Source of the DNA: Chrysomallon squamiferum
Taxonomy: Eukaryota > Mollusca > Gastropoda > Neomphalida > Peltospiridae
Length of the DNA stretch: 64,000 nucleotides
Assembly: GCA_012295275.1 (NCBI GenBank)
Contig: CM022673.1
Coordinates: 27,748,261-27,812,260, forward strand
Direction: 5' to 3'
The notes beneath the pieces were generated by a model. The model made no database searches and had not been told where the DNA came from. It worked only from the letters and a program-made list of their open reading frames with translations. Of this stretch, positions 44,780 through 58,937 are shown piece by piece. Position 1 is the first letter of the stretch; each line of letters opens with the position of its first letter. A program made the translations under genes and the position numbers.

Positions 44780-47700
44780 ATGGATGGTGATTTAAGCCAG
44801 TGTGACACTAAGTACAGAGGTGCTACTGTTTCAGGTAATTTTTAAAAATATATATAGTGTAAAGGAAAATTCTTTGGGCTTACGGTAAAAAAAAGAAAGA
44901 GAAAAAGACCGTAAATAAGTTATATGGTTATTCATTATATCTCATTCATGATTAACTAAGTTATTACGTTCCGTTATTGATTACAATTTACAGATTATTA
45001 TCATTACCTTTATTTTTTTTTAACTTGACTTCCGTTCGATAAGATACAGTGAAATTGTACTTCCGAAATATTGTATTCTAAGTAACAAAAGTGTTGTTTT
45101 GACCTGTATAATAAACGCTGAACTGAATCAGAAATGATTACTATTTTGTTGTGTTGAAGTAAAATCTACAATGAATCCCACCATCCGATTTTTTCCCCTT
45201 CATTTAATTTATTCTTTAAGATGTTTATCATTAATGTTTTATAGTCGTCTACAGAAGTCACCAGTATGTGCAGTTTAGTTTTTATCTTGCAACTAATGGA
45301 TAATGATAGTTTATCAAAATACGAAAGTAAACAGTACAATTATTATTATTATTATTTACAAGAATAAACTAAAATTATAATAATAACAATAATTTGCTTG
45401 GTCACTGGTATTGTTAAAGTTAAAAAGTTATATTTTTACATCTTAAAACCACAAAATTATATGAGTGTAAAATGCTGTTAACTGAAAATATTTATTAATT
45501 TAAAAAATAGCATATTGTAATTTGCTAATGATTTTTATAATGTTATTTTAATTCAGGTGATAATCACAGTAACAGTGACATGACGTCTGAAACTTACACA
45601 CAACTGAAAGAAAAAAATGATTCAGTCCAAAAGCAGAACCAAGAGAGTAATACTCGATCAATGATTATTGTTGGTGCAATATTTTTAGGATCATTAGTAA
45701 CTCTAGGATTAGTATACTTGAGTTTTCCTCACTTAGACAAGTAAGTATTAAATATTTGTATTATTAACATTATTTTAATTTTATATATATATATATATAT
45801 AATATATATATAGTGATAATATTTATATAACTAGAGACCTAATGTCAAAGCCTAATGTGTATCTTCCTATCAACCTTTGCAAATAATAAAGTATAAGTAA
45901 AAAAAATAGAAACAAGTTATTGTGCAGTATAAAAAAAGAAGAAAAAAAGGTTATTTGCTCACACTGCTCTATGTACATATAAAATAAACACAAGTATTCC
46001 ACATGTTTACAAAGCTTCTTTGTTCTCTCAGAGAAAAAGAAAAACAAAATCTGCTGTGATATTCATAAATTAAGAAATAAGGCTGGTCTGGTAATAATGG
46101 TATTTAAAATACTAGTTTGGTTTCATAAAGAAAACTGTTTTGTTTTATTGTTGTCGTGAAAATATGAAAGAAAATTCACCATAGTATATGTTCATAGCTT
46201 GCCCATCACTGGAGGTCACTAGCAAGAGAGTTGTCTACCTTGCATCAAGATTTACTTTTAGAATAAATATTTAAAAAATTAAAAAATAAAACATTGTCAC
46301 TGAAATAACAGTTTGTATAACAAGGAATGTTTTTTGGAATTGCTTTGATCCAGAATATGGGGGGGGGGGATTGCAAGATACTTTTTATTTTATTGTCTAT
46401 TTAGTATTTGTGCAGATGGATAAGTGGTAACCAATATATCATTTTGCCTATTTCTCAGATACTAATCATAACAGTAAAAATATTTAACATAATGTTTTGT
46501 TCTTCTATAAATCAAGGATGTACTGTATGAGTATTTTCTTGATTTCATTTCTTACTTCAGTTTCTTATTCCTTTTTTTTTTCTTTTTTAAAAATATTTTT
46601 TACCTTTTTTTTATTATTATTTTTTTTTATCACAGGACATTCATACATGTGTTATAACTGTTTTATTTCTGATTTAGAAATGAAGTCCAATACATCAGAC
46701 TGCCTAAGAATATCGAAGATGCCAAGAATCTAGGAAGAGTTTTGTCCCATTACAAGGATAAATATTTTTATCGATTACTAGGAGGGTATTTTATGACTTA
46801 TATATTGTATCCTTTTTCAAATAGTAGAAATTTAATAATACAGATAAACCAAAATAAAATAAAAAAAAGCAAAAATAAACGTTTTTAGAAACATTATATT
46901 TATAAAAATATTTACTTTGAAATTAAGAAAGCAACAAGTATCTTTATTTTTGTTTAAAAAGAAATAAAAAACCCAACACTTTGTTGTTTTTATAATCTAT
47001 TAATTTTTTTTGTCAAGATACTTAGTACTTCATCAAATAATTACTAAATCTATTATATTTTATTTTAATATAACAATGATCGTTTTGACCTGAATATTTA
47101 AAATAAACTATTAACACTTTTTGTTAACTCAGAAATAAATAATGAGTTTGAATATTACTGAACTGCTTTTTGCATTTAAATTTAAAAACATGGTTATATA
47201 GCATATTAAGCAGATAACATTTTTCTTAATTCTGATTCAGTTTGCAATCATTTGCAATACCTGGTTCCATTTTTCTCAGTATCATATCAGGGTTTTTGTA
47301 TCCCAACTATTTAGCTTTGTTCCTTGTTTGTTTGGTAAGTCTATTTTTTATTTTTATTAAGAAGTAAAGTTGCATGACTTTTTTACTTATTATTATTATT
47401 ATTATTATTTATCTTTTTGCATGAAATGAAGAGTTTAGTCACATATCATCAGAGAATTATATATTGTATATGTATGTTTATAACGTAATAAGAAAAATAT
47501 GAACAAAATTAAAATAATCTTTTCTTCTTTTCTGTGGTCTATACCATCACTAATCAGTTTCTAATTTGTAAATATATTTTTTTTAAACTGCATTTTCAAA
47601 TCATGAAAAAGTTATTTTTGTTTATATATATTTTTTTTTGGTTGCTCTGAATAAAAGTGCAGTGAACATAATTCTTTTTCTTTTTTCTTTGTTTTTGTTT

Positions 47701-49192
47701 TTAGTGTTCTGCTCTAGGTGCCTCTGTTTGTTATCTTTTGTCCTACCTGGTTGGAAGGAGACTTGTTAAGAAGTACATACCTGATAGAGTAACAAAGTGG
47801 CAAATGCATGTAAGATTGTGCATCATTGATTAACCTGCATTGTTCAGGAAAATAGTGTTACAGAATATTTCGTAACAGGATTTATGAAAATCATTAAATG
47901 TTTTATTGAATCACTCATACAGATTAATCATGTTTATTGTCTGTGTAAAGGATTAACATAATTTTTTTGTAATAATGAAAACAATTTCTTGACGTCGTAA
48001 ATGGTTTAAAGGATATATATATATGTGTGTGTGTGTATACATACTTTTAAATTATTATTATTGCTATTATTATCATAAGTAAATTATAATTTGTACATTA
48101 TTCTTAAATTGTCTTATTCTTGCCAAAACAGTTCAATAAATAGTTAATATAATAATAATAATAATAAAATAAAATTAAATGAAAAATGTTATAAGAATGA
48201 AAATTAATTGAATTGAATAGTTATCATAAAAGCTGTTCATAATTACCAGAAATTTGAAGATATTTAAAGTTAATTATTAGACAAATAACAAATTTCGTTC
48301 CTTTTTTTTTTTTTTTTTTCTCTGCAGGTTGAAAACCACAGAGATCATTTACTGAACTACATCATCTTTCTGAGAATTACACCATTTCTTCCAAACTGGT
48401 TTATCAACATCTCTTCACCTGTTATCAACGTTCCTCTCACTACTTTTTTCCTTGGAACATTTATAGGTTTGTATCTCCTAACAAACTAATTCTGGAACAG
48501 ATAGCACTCTCACCACCAACTAAATACCATTTTCATTTCAGTGAACATTTTTAATTCAGTATTTAATGTTTCTGAAGAGGCATGGCAAAGATATCTAGCT
48601 GCTTAACAAAAATACTTTTTAGAACAATATGTGGATAGCAGAAATATCTTCCCTCATTTTAATTATTTTTATTCTTTTAAAAAAAAAAAAAAATGTTTGA
48701 TCGTCAAATCACTGTTAATGTTAAAATGTTGAAGTGTAGTTTAGTGAATATTAATGCTTTAAAATGCTTGGGATGTGTAATGCAGATCCACAATATCCTA
48801 GAGAGAACACTAATATTAATAAAAATCACCTAATCACAAGTTAAATTACTATACTGTAATTTTTTTTTTTTTAATTTTTATTTTTTTAACTTATGATTAA
48901 TGATCGTCTTATTTTCTATCTGCTGTTTTTAATTCTTAATGACATCCTTGATAAAGATAAGAAATTTTATTGAAGTTCTTTTTAAAATAATTTTTTTTTT
49001 TTTTTCTCTCTCTTTTATTCAGGTGTTGCTCCACCTTCATTTGTTGCAATTCAGGCTGGTACAACGTTGTACCAGTTGACATCATCTGGCGATGCTGTAT
49101 CTTGGACATCCATGTTGGTACTAGGTGTCCTTGCAATACTTTCACTGCTTCCAGTTATCTTCAAGAAGAAGTTACAGCAGAAATTCGATTGA
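44780..49192 (+). CDS. TMEM41B: Transmembrane protein 41B (VTT/DedA family ER scramblase)
   Basis: Seven exons, 44780-44834, 45557-45740, 46678-46806, 47241-47334, 47705-47809, 48328-48466, 49023-49192, encode 291 residues, the same length as the human protein. TMEM41B is an ER phospholipid scramblase needed for autophagosome and lipoprotein formation. A polar N-terminal tail of about 50 residues precedes a first membrane segment (MIIVGAIFLGSLVTLGLVYL). The VTT core follows: TYIFLQSFAIPGSIFLSIIS, FLYPNYLALFLVCL, CYLLSYLVGRRLVKKY, then the re-entrant signature FLRITPFLPNWFINISSP with GTFIGVAPPSFVAIQAGTTL, and a last membrane segment before the lysine-rich tail KKKLQQKFD. The N-terminal tail is the only weakly conserved part. 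Exon phases agree throughout. The stop is TGA at 49190-49192. Confidence 0.97.
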
Positions 49193-49297
49193 CCAGTTTT
49201 CATTGTTTAGTTGCTTATTATTATTTTAATTTAGTAGGATTTCTTTTTATTTTTGGTTTTAAATTTATTATTATTATTATAATTTTTTTAAATTAAA

Positions 49298-49615
49298 AAC
49301 TGAATACGGAATTCAGTAGACATTCCAAAACTGAATAATGGGTTTACTAGAAGTTCAGAAACTGAATAATGAGTTTACTAGATATTCAGGACCTGAATAA
49401 TGGGTTTGCTAGATATTCAGGAACTGAATAATGGGTCTTCTAGATATTTAGAAACAATAATGAGATCACTAAATATTCAGAAACTTGAATAATGGGTTCA
49501 TTTCATATTCAGAATCTGAATAATGGGTCCAGTAGGTATTCACATCTGAATAATGAGATTACTGCATATTCAGAAACTGAATAAGGGATTCACAAGATAT
49601 TCAGAAACTGAATAA
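49298..49615. repeat. 31-bp minisatellite with hairpin-forming core
   Basis: About ten imperfect units of 31 bases carry the consensus ACTGAATAATGGG followed by TTTACTAGATATTCAGAA. Each junction reads TTCAG-AAA-CTGAA, an inverted repeat that can fold into a small hairpin. The array lies about 100 bases after the TMEM41B stop, so it is probably transcribed in its 3' untranslated region. Confidence 0.92.
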
Positions 49616-50236
49616 ATTTAATATAAAGATTGTGTGGAGGTAAATTGGGATTAATTGCCTAGACTGGACACAATTTTAAGTGATCATTGCTTATTTTTAT
49701 TTTTAACTGATGTATGTATATTGTTTTTGTGAGATTGCTTTGATGATTAAATGGATGAAACTGAATGAAGCATTTGATGAAAGAGATCAGTTTACACTGT
49801 CACTATGGAAACAGATAACTAAGAGAGGATATATTTGGGGGTGTATTATTATTATTTTTTAATATTATTTAGTGTTTGTTTTAAATTTATTTTTTATTAT
49901 TTTTGTTATGGAAAATAAAAATTGATTATTAACTACATGTTTTATTTCTTGGAAATAGTGATAAACATTTGGGTTTTAATGAGAATTAAAAAAATTAAAA
50001 TAACCTTTGTTTTGGATTTTTAAATCATATTTTGCCAGGACATGTTTCAAATTCATCACTGATTTGTGTTGTGAATAATAACATTTGCTTGATAGAATAC
50101 AATAAAGTCATGAAATGAATTAATCTGGTTTTGAGATATGAAGCTGATTTTCTTAATTTCCCTAAAAAAAAAGTTATTTAATTTTGGCTTGTCAAAACAA
50201 TGTTCTAAATAATTCCAATTCATTTTACTTATTCAG

Positions 50237-50267
<31 letters not shown>

Positions 50268-51651
50268 ATGTTGTGCAGTTAAATATCTCTTTGGAAGAGT
50301 TTGGGACCGATTGATTCATTTGTTTTTAGCAGCTGTTTCTGTTTCTTCTTTAACCAGTACAGCTTGAATTAAACTACTGCTGTTCATGTTACTGCCTGTT
50401 ATCTGAAAACCAATGATAAAAAACATACTGCTGAATTTTTGTATCTAAAGGCATAAGAAAAAGAAAGCAATTTATTTGAGAGTGCATTTAGAAATTTTAA
50501 AACTGGTTACAAGGATTTGTATGTAGGGTTGAGATGTAACCTGCTTGTTGTGTGCTGTTGCTACATTTTTTATTCATTATTTTTCTCACTTAACTGCAAA
50601 GAATATCTTGTATGCATTTTCATTTAGATAGGTTAATTACACACCTCAATGTTTGATAAAAACCACTTCTAGGATAGTTCTTAAGAAGAGTTGATCCTAC
50701 ACACACTTGTCACACATGGTCTGTCCACTGAGCTCCTTCTAGTTCTAAATGTTGAGTACCACAGTGACTTTGAGTAAATTAATTATCACTTGTATATTGT
50801 ATCCTTTTTCAACTGAAACCCTTACTCATCTCACTTTACATTTGTCAGACAGTCTAGTATTAATATGCTAGCTTTCTTAATTGAGAGGTGATTATCAAAT
50901 TCATAACAAAAACATATTTCCATGTGTTGTTATGTCATGGGTAGCAGTATTGTATTTTTTTTGTGTCGCTCATTTTTTTCATTATTTATTAATGTTCTAA
51001 TATTTGTTGATCAGTGTGAATGAAAAATGGTATTGAATTATCTTTTGTATACCTGTACTGGTTTCAACTCAGATGTAAGCAAGATTGTAAATGTCTTCAT
51101 TAATACATAAAATAACAATGCATCAGTTGAATGTGTTTATATGTATATATATGCTCATACATGTCTGTCTACAAGCCTATACTGTATATATATTTATATT
51201 TATGTATCTATTCCTTATGTATTTATTTATATATAAATATATTGTTTTAGTTAGTTTAAAATATGATTGTTTAAATCGCACATAAGTTGAACTAAATACT
51301 GTTTCAGTAGATACTTTAAATTATGAAATGTATATTTTTTATTTTTTAAATGAAAAGGATCAAACATAATTTCCTTCTTTTGTATTAATCATAGCCTATA
51401 TATAAAAATGAAATTGTATTGTAGAAAGTAGTGTTAATTTTCTTACTTAATACATCATTATATTATTTTTTTTTAAATTAAAAAAATACATAATTTACCT
51501 TTTAAATAGGTAATATTTATAGAATGAAAAATGTAATGAATTTGTTGACTTTTCATTTAATCTGGTTATCTTATTTTAGGTTATTTTTTTCTCATTTTGT
51601 TATGTTACTGAAGGTATTTTTTTAAATTTATTTATTTATTTTTATTTTTGG

Positions 51652-53302
51652 AATTTTCATCTTTAAATGTAAGAAAACTGAAAACTAGTAAATCACAGAA
51701 AAAAAGACAATAAACTTAAAATAAAAGAACTGTTCCGATTTATTATATTTCATTTTGTTGTTTTTCATTATGAATCTAAATATGAAATTTCTATTTAATT
51801 TTAACCCATTCACTCAAAATAAATTAAAAAAAAAAAAAAAAAAAAATAGTATCAAAAAAATAACAGACATCTTAAATGTTAGACTGATTATTTGAACAAT
51901 TTGTTAAAGGAAATGATTAGTTTTCCTTCAATATATTTTTAGTCATCAACTTGTTTTTCTTTTAAATTGGATATTAATGTTCACATTTCTTCAAACATTC
52001 CTTTCTGTCACTTTTGAATGCTTTTTATTCTGCAACAATTTCATTTCAGTGAGTTTTCTTGTATAGTTTTACTGCAGATTTTTAATCCCTTATTACAATT
52101 GTATATGGTGAATAGGCAGGACCAAATAAAAGGTACAAACCCTGATGTTAAAAAGTAACTGCTGCAGAATTATTTTTCTTCTGTACTGTGATAATTTTGA
52201 TGTCAGTGTTGGACTGTAATCTGGGTTTTTAAAAAAATGATTAAATGTTGTGTAGGTACATCACTCTTCATGTTAATGATGATTGCTAGAAACAAAGGCT
52301 AATAATATATATGTGTGTGTGTGTGTGTGTTCAGCATTCTTTTTCAAAGAACCATATTTTGAATGAACCTTAATAATATGTAATATGCTTTGTATGCTTT
52401 GTGTACCTTGGTTCTAAGTAAGAAAATTGATATTGTTTAATTAAAAATACATGTGACCAATAAATAATTTCATTATTCATTTTTATTTAATGCATGGCCT
52501 TTGTAAAGATGGGCTCATTGTTTTTCTTTTATTATTATTATTATTATATATATTTAATTTTTTACTTTTTTTTTCTTTTTTTTTCTGTATTGTATGTCTT
52601 TGTGGATTGGATGTATGAACTAGTTTTATATTTCATAATTTTTCCTATGGTTAACTATCCTTCATATTTACTCCCAATATTTCGTAAACGTTTAACCATA
52701 AACAATAGGATTTTTTAAATTATTATTTGTTTATTTATTTATGACTTTCTTATTATTTGTTTCTTCTTCTTCTTATTATTATTATTTGTAATTTTATTAT
52801 ATTTTTTATCCCTGGTTTTTTGTTTTGTTTTTTATTTAATGTACACACTTAATTTTTAATCTTTTTCATATACCTTTCATACACAAGTTTGTGTGTACAT
52901 GTGTCTTTCTACTTGTGGATATATATTTTAATTATAGAGGGTTTAAGCCTTCATCCTCTTTCTCTTTTATCTAGAGGTGTGTTCAACACTTTAATATAGT
53001 TTACACAGAACGAAATGTTGCATAAAATTGTTTGCAGATCAAGAAATAGTTAAACTAGCAATTGTTTGGCCGGTGTGTTACATAGTTACTGAGTTTTAAA
53101 CGCAGTTAACTGATACCAAAGGAATATTAAACAGCTATATCGTTTTGGTAATAATGATTTGTGGAAACCAACTATATGTATGAAAATTATGTGACAGTAA
53201 AAAATATGTTGTAATTTGTTTTAGTTTGTTTTCTTTCTCCGCTGGTTAAACTATGTCCAGAATAACAGTTTCTTTTCATCTTTTTTACGATGTTTTTTCG
53301 AT

Positions 53303-53341
<39 letters not shown>

Positions 53342-53432
53342 TTTTTTTTTTTTTGCTTGAACTCTTAATATTTCTGGAATGTATGCAAAAATTAAGTTTA
53401 TTCCAAAACCTTCAATACTCTAAAATCCGCAA
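51652..53432. repeat. Duplicated block, copy A
   Basis: Matches 56838-58276 in the same orientation. Shared markers are AAATGTAAGAAAACTGAAA, CATTTTGTTGTTTTTCA, TAGTCATCAACTTGTTTTT, GATTTTTAATCCCTTATTAC, AGGCAGGACCAAATAAA, ACAAACCCTGATGTTAAAAA, GAACGAAATGT and TTGTGGAAACCAACTA. Copy A is longer because of T-rich expansions near 52530-52850. Confidence 0.93.
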
Positions 53433-53897
53433 AGATCAACACGAAATGCTAATTTGTTGCTTTGTTTACAATGAACACCTGCAGCTGTAGTTTGTAATGG
53501 TTTCTTTTTGAAAAACTAAAAAATCAAGAGGATTTCGCTGAGAGGCTTGGAAATGGTAACGATTTTCCGGAGCCAAATCCTTTCCACTCTTACGTAATCC
53601 TTTTTCACTACTTCTGTCTGCATTGATGTAACCTTGCAATATTTAAGTGTTTAAAATTTATAAAAGCTAAAAATGATCATCTCATGGAGTAGTAGATGTT
53701 TGATATTTGTCTCTATGTGAAAAGTGTTTACACAAACACACTGCGATCTTTCCTCCTGCCATACTCAAGTCGTGTATTTATTAAATTAATTTTCAGTTTC
53801 TTGTGTGATATCAACTACATAATGTTTCGATGATTTCGATAATATTTAAAACCAAAGGTTCCAGTTTACTACTAAATATTCTGTGATATTTTTATTT

Positions 53898-53945
53898 ACA
53901 TATTTATTTATTTGTTTGTTTGTTTGTTTGTTTGTTTGTTTATTT
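53898..53945. repeat. (TTTG)n/(TTTA)n tract
   Basis: Tetranucleotide repeats flanked by TTTA units and followed by poly-A near 54037. Confidence 0.9.
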
Positions 53946-54185
53946 ATTTCTCATTTGTTTGTTTGTTTATTTCTTTATTTTATTTTAACAGTTATTTATT
54001 TATCTTTTATTTATTTATTCATTTTTTTTCATTTAAAAAAAAAAAAAAAATTAAAAACACACTACCGACAATATAATAAGAAGAACATTGAAAAAAAAAA
54101 GAACAGTAATAATCTTTATGAACATATATAAAATTGTGTGTGTGTGTGTGTCTGTGTGTGCGTAAGTATTTCTCTGTGTATATAT

Positions 54186-54187
<2 letters not shown>

Positions 54188-54230
<43 letters not shown>
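54188..54230. repeat. (GT)n microsatellite
   Basis: GT run preceded by a shorter, interrupted GT run at 54135-54165. Confidence 0.95.
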
Positions 54231-55284
54231 TGTGCCTGTTTGTGGGCAGTAAAATGTTAATTAACAGAGATTAATTTAGGGAGAAAAACAATTACGATTT
54301 TTCTCTTTGATAAAACTGTCCCCTAATGAGGTGCACGTAAAGAATTTAATGTATAAAAACACTGACTGGCGATGTATGATTTAGCTAAATGCAATCGGGG
54401 CACAGCGCTCATATAAGGAAAGAAAAGAAAGAAATGCGTCAATAAGATATTACTTCAGGCAACTTACGATAAGAAGCAGTCAGGCAGGGTTCTCTCTCTC
54501 TATATATAGCCTCTTTTAACATAATACTCCCTATAGTTTCTGTGATAAAATATTAACGCTGTTCACTTAATAATATAAATTCTTTTTTTTAATTTTGTTT
54601 TTGATTTACATAATATTATAGTTAAATCATGACTACTGAGATAACAGTACTACCACACATTACGATCAACTTTTAGGTGGTATATTTTTCTCTTGAAGCA
54701 TTTAATACAAAAATATGACTTTTATTTCCAGAATAATGAAGCTTTTGAATAAATCTGCTTTAGAAAAAAAGAAAGAAAAAATGGGTTGAATGGGAAATAA
54801 TAACGTAATTTATTTCGTGAAAACTCGTACTTGTCGAACCTACATGTATTACGTAAATGCCTGCACTCATATTTTACTTATTGTTGCTTTATTTCTTAGC
54901 GCCCTTTAAATTCACGGGAACAGGGTTAAAGATCACGATGAAATATTTTATAATAAGTATCTAACTTATGGTAAATTAAATTTCTTTTGGCTTTGATTTC
55001 ATTGGGTTCTTCTTTTTTCTTTTATTCATACTTTTTATATTTTTTTTATTTTTTTAAATTTGTTTTCGTTTCGTAATTATTTAAACTAATTTGCTTACAA
55101 ACATGTATTAGCGACAATAAATTTCATTTTGCGAAGCGAGTCTTTGGAGTGTGGCTCACTTCATACGGGTGAAAGAGTGAGGGGTGGAGCAATGTTTTGA
55201 TTCCATCTCGTTTATGAAATTCTAAACACTAACCCACCGACTATGATTGTCTGTTATCTACGCGTTATATTTACTGAGATAATG

Positions 55285-55650
55285 AACCACTATTATTTAT
55301 TTATTTATTTGTTTACTTACTTCGTTAGTTAGTTACTTATGCATTTACTTACTTATTTAGTTATTTATTTATTTACTTATATAGTTATTTAGTATGTATT
55401 TACTTACTTACCTTCAAACCTATTTCTTATTTACTTACGTATTTAGTTACATATTTATTTGTTACATACTTACATATTTACTTATTTTTTTATTTACTTA
55501 TTTACTTACTTATTAAGTTACTTATTTTTTTACTTACTTATTTATTTATTTTTTTATTTATTTGTTTGTAGGCTAATTTGAATTAAATTTCTTCCTCTCT
55601 ACGGTTCGCAGGTTTGCTTTGAATAGATACTTACAAAATAGCTGTAACAA

Positions 55651-55706
<56 letters not shown>

Positions 55707-55725
55707 CGAACATTCGCACCAAATT
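55285..55725. repeat. (TTTA/CTTA)n - relic exon - (CT)n block, copy A
   Basis: A TTTA/CTTA tetranucleotide field leads directly into a degenerate exon (55572-55611), then a unique spacer with TTTGAATAGATACTTACAAA and a (CT)n run at 55653-55702, then ATTCGCACCA. The same order of parts recurs at 59660-60225, where the exon is intact. Confidence 0.9.
55572..55611 (+). pseudogene. Relic copy of CAP gene exon 2
   Basis: Forty bases between TTGTAG and GTTTGC align to functional CAP exon 2 (59997-60037, 41 bases). Acceptor and donor are both kept. One base is missing, which shifts the frame, and the first complete codon in the expected phase is TAA. It cannot serve as the coding exon. I found no matching copy of exons 1 or 3 around it. 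Confidence 0.8.
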
Positions 55726-56641
55726 CCACTTTTCATATAATAATGAAGTATTGCCAATGAAGAATCTAACGAAACAAACTTAAAATTCTGGTACAATTAT
55801 CTTTTATGATTGGCTTTTTGTTTTATAATACAGTGGTATGTTAATAAATGCAGCTGTGGTGTATATATCTTTGTAATGAATAATACAATAACAACATTAA
55901 AATTTATAATAATAATAATGCAATTATAACTGATAGACATGAAAATGAAGCGAACTGCAAATATCTAACGATCTTTTAATTCTTTTAATTTTTAATTACA
56001 CCATTATAATTTTATTTTACTAAAACATTTATTCAGCCTGAATTTCATTATACATTGTGTATTGTTCAAACACAAAGTATGTGATGTTAATATTGATATA
56101 AACTATATTAGTCAATATGTAGAACAAACTTCAGTTTTTTAAAGTGGATGTTTTCATTCAGGTATCCGAAATCGTTTTATGTACATAACTTTTAAAGTGC
56201 ACTTTTATGAAGAAGATATATATATATGTATATATATAGACACGCACCTACACATACATATACAACACACGTGCTGGTTTATTTGGTATACGACATAAAC
56301 CTTTGCTAATTATAAAGTATGACAATAAAATAAAGTAGATCATATCTTATCATAAATACTTCATTAACCACATGAACAAAACAAAAATAAACAAAAAACC
56401 AACAAATATGATAGTTATGGCAGAATGATATTAATAAAGGCAAAGAAAAAAAAAAGTAAATTATTGTAATATTTGCTGAAGCTATCAGCCTTCAAAGATT
56501 TTTTATTTCTATTCCAAGAAATGAAATATAACAGATTTATATGTGTGTGTATGTATATGTGGGTCATGTCGTTTTAATTACATATTACATATAAAGCATC
56601 ATTTCTAATAAAAGCTTGAAAGTACACATTCATACATACAT

Positions 56642-56652
<11 letters not shown>

Positions 56653-56689
<37 letters not shown>

Positions 56690-56690
56690 C
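56653..56690. repeat. (AT)n microsatellite
   Basis: TA run preceded by CATA units; open frames on both strands across it are artefacts. Confidence 0.95.
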
Positions 56691-56837
56691 TGTTTTTTTG
56701 TTTGTAACGTCAGCCATAGGAAAGTGCTGGATCAGATGAAATATTTGGAAGTGCACTGTTTGGCTTTTTCAATGTATAAAGCTTTATTGCATTTAAATTC
56801 ATTAGACTGAAAACAAATCAGTTTCAAACTAATTCCA

Positions 56838-57600
56838 TTTTCTTCTCTAAATGTAAGAAAACTGAAAGCCAGTAAATCACAGAAAAGAAGAATATAAACT
56901 TAAAATAAGAGAACTGTGTCTAGCCATTATACTTCATTTTGTTGTTTTTCAGTATCAACGAACATATAAGAATCTAAATATAAAACTTCTATTTAATTTA
57001 AACCTATTCAATCAATATAAATTAAAGAAAAAAAGAAAAATAAAAGGTAACAAAAAAAAAAGAAAAGACATCATAAATTTTAGACTAATTATTTGAACAG
57101 TTTGTTACAGGAAATAATAATTTTTCCTTAAATATATTTTTAGTCATCAACTTGTTTTTGTTTTAAATTGTATATTTGTTTACATTTCTTCAAACATTCC
57201 TTTCTGTCACTTCTAATTTTTTTCATATTTATTATTTTTTTTTTTTTTTTGCAACAAATTCATTTCAGCGAGTTTTCTTATATAGTTTTATTGCAGATTT
57301 TTAATCCCTTATTACAATTGTACATGGTGAACAGGCAGGACCAAATAAATGTTACAAACCCTGATGTTAAAAAGTAACTACTGCAGAATTTTTTTCCTTC
57401 TGTATGTGATATATATATGTATATATATAAACACACACACACATATACATACATTCGGCGTTCTGTCCCAAAGAGGACCATATTTTGAATGAAACTCAAT
57501 ATGTAATATGAGTTTTATGCTTTGTGTGACTCGGTTCAAAGTAAAAAATTTGATATTGTTTAATTAAAAATACATGTGACCAGTAAATAATTTCATTATT

Positions 57601-57635
<35 letters not shown>

Positions 57636-58276
57636 GGCCTTTCAAAAGATGGGGACATTATTTAAACATTAAAAGTTCCATCATTCTGGGTCTGTTTTCA
57701 CTGTTTTCATATGTGCACACTTATTATTATTATTATTATTTTTTTTATATATTTCATACACAAGGCTGAATGTGCATGTGTGTATGCTTACCTGTGGATA
57801 TATATTTTAATTATAGAGGTTTTAAACTTTCATCCTTTTTCTCTTTTATCTAGAGCTGAGTTCAACACTTTAATATAGTTTACAAAGAACGAAATGTCGC
57901 ATACAATTGTATGCAGATCAAGAAATAGTTCAACTAGCAATGTTTGACGGTATGTTACTGAGTTTTAAACACAGTTAACTGATATCAAAGGAATATTAAA
58001 CAGCTATATCGTTTTGGTAATAATGATTTGTGGAAACCAACTACATGTATGAAAATTATGTGACAGTAAAAAGTATGTTGTAATTTGTTTTAGTTTGTTT
58101 TCTTTCTCCGCTGGTTAACGACACCCAAATAAACTATGTCCAGAATAACAGATTTTTTAATTAATAACAGTTTCTTTCAATTTTTTTTTATTTTTTTTCA
58201 CTTGAGCTTGATATTTGTTGACTGTATGGAAAAACGAAGTTTGTTCCAAAACATCCAATACTCTAAAATCCACAAT
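56838..58276. repeat. Duplicated block, copy B
   Basis: The partner of 51652-53432, in direct orientation about 5 kb downstream. It includes a poly-T run at 57605-57632 where copy A has ordinary sequence. It ends at CAATACTCTAAAATCC, as copy A does. Confidence 0.93.
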
Positions 58277-58515
58277 GCAGTTCAGTAGCTCAGCCCATAA
58301 TATAAGCGTAATTTTATACAGACAGACAGATCGAAGTTCCGTACTGTCAACGGGTTATTTCCAGTTCCTACCAACGCTCGACATCTAGTTTAGCAAAGAT
58401 CTGGTTTAAGTTTTAATGTCTGGAAAAGGCTTAGATAAATAAGAAAAAAGCAACGCACTGCTTAACGACAATTTTTTAATTTCACCCGTTTATATTTTAA
58501 TTATTTTATTTATTC

Positions 58516-58937
58516 TGCTGTCCAGTCTTAAAGAATAAAGAAACGTAACAACAAAAAAGGAACAGTTATGAAATATTTGGGCGCCACCATTTATCTGAAG
58601 TTGTCACGTTATCATTTTTCTTTCTGTCTTTCTTCTTGGTTTCATACTAGATATTACTTTAATTACTCATATTTCTTTCACAATTTTCTTCACGTTGTTC
58701 TTCCATAGAGCAGTGGAATCTTAAGGAATAAAGAAGAGTAACAAACAAACAAAAAGAAAATAGAGAAAAAAACAACAACAAAAAACAGTTATGAAATATT
58801 GGGGCGCCGTTATTTTTCTGAAGTTGTAACGTCGTCATTCATTTTTAATTTTTTTTTTTTTATTGATTTCATACTACATATTACTTTAATTACTCATATT
58901 TCTTTCACAGTTTTCTTTACGTTCTTCTTTCATACGG
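58516..58937. repeat. About 200-bp local tandem duplication
   Basis: Copies at about 58516-58706 and 58709-58937 share TTAA-GAATAAAGAA, AACAGTTATGAAATATT, GGGCGCC, TCTGAAGTTGT, TTTCATACTA and ATTACTTTAATTACTCATAT. Both lie in non-coding DNA a few hundred bases before the first CAP exon, so they may be part of its upstream region. Confidence 0.9.
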
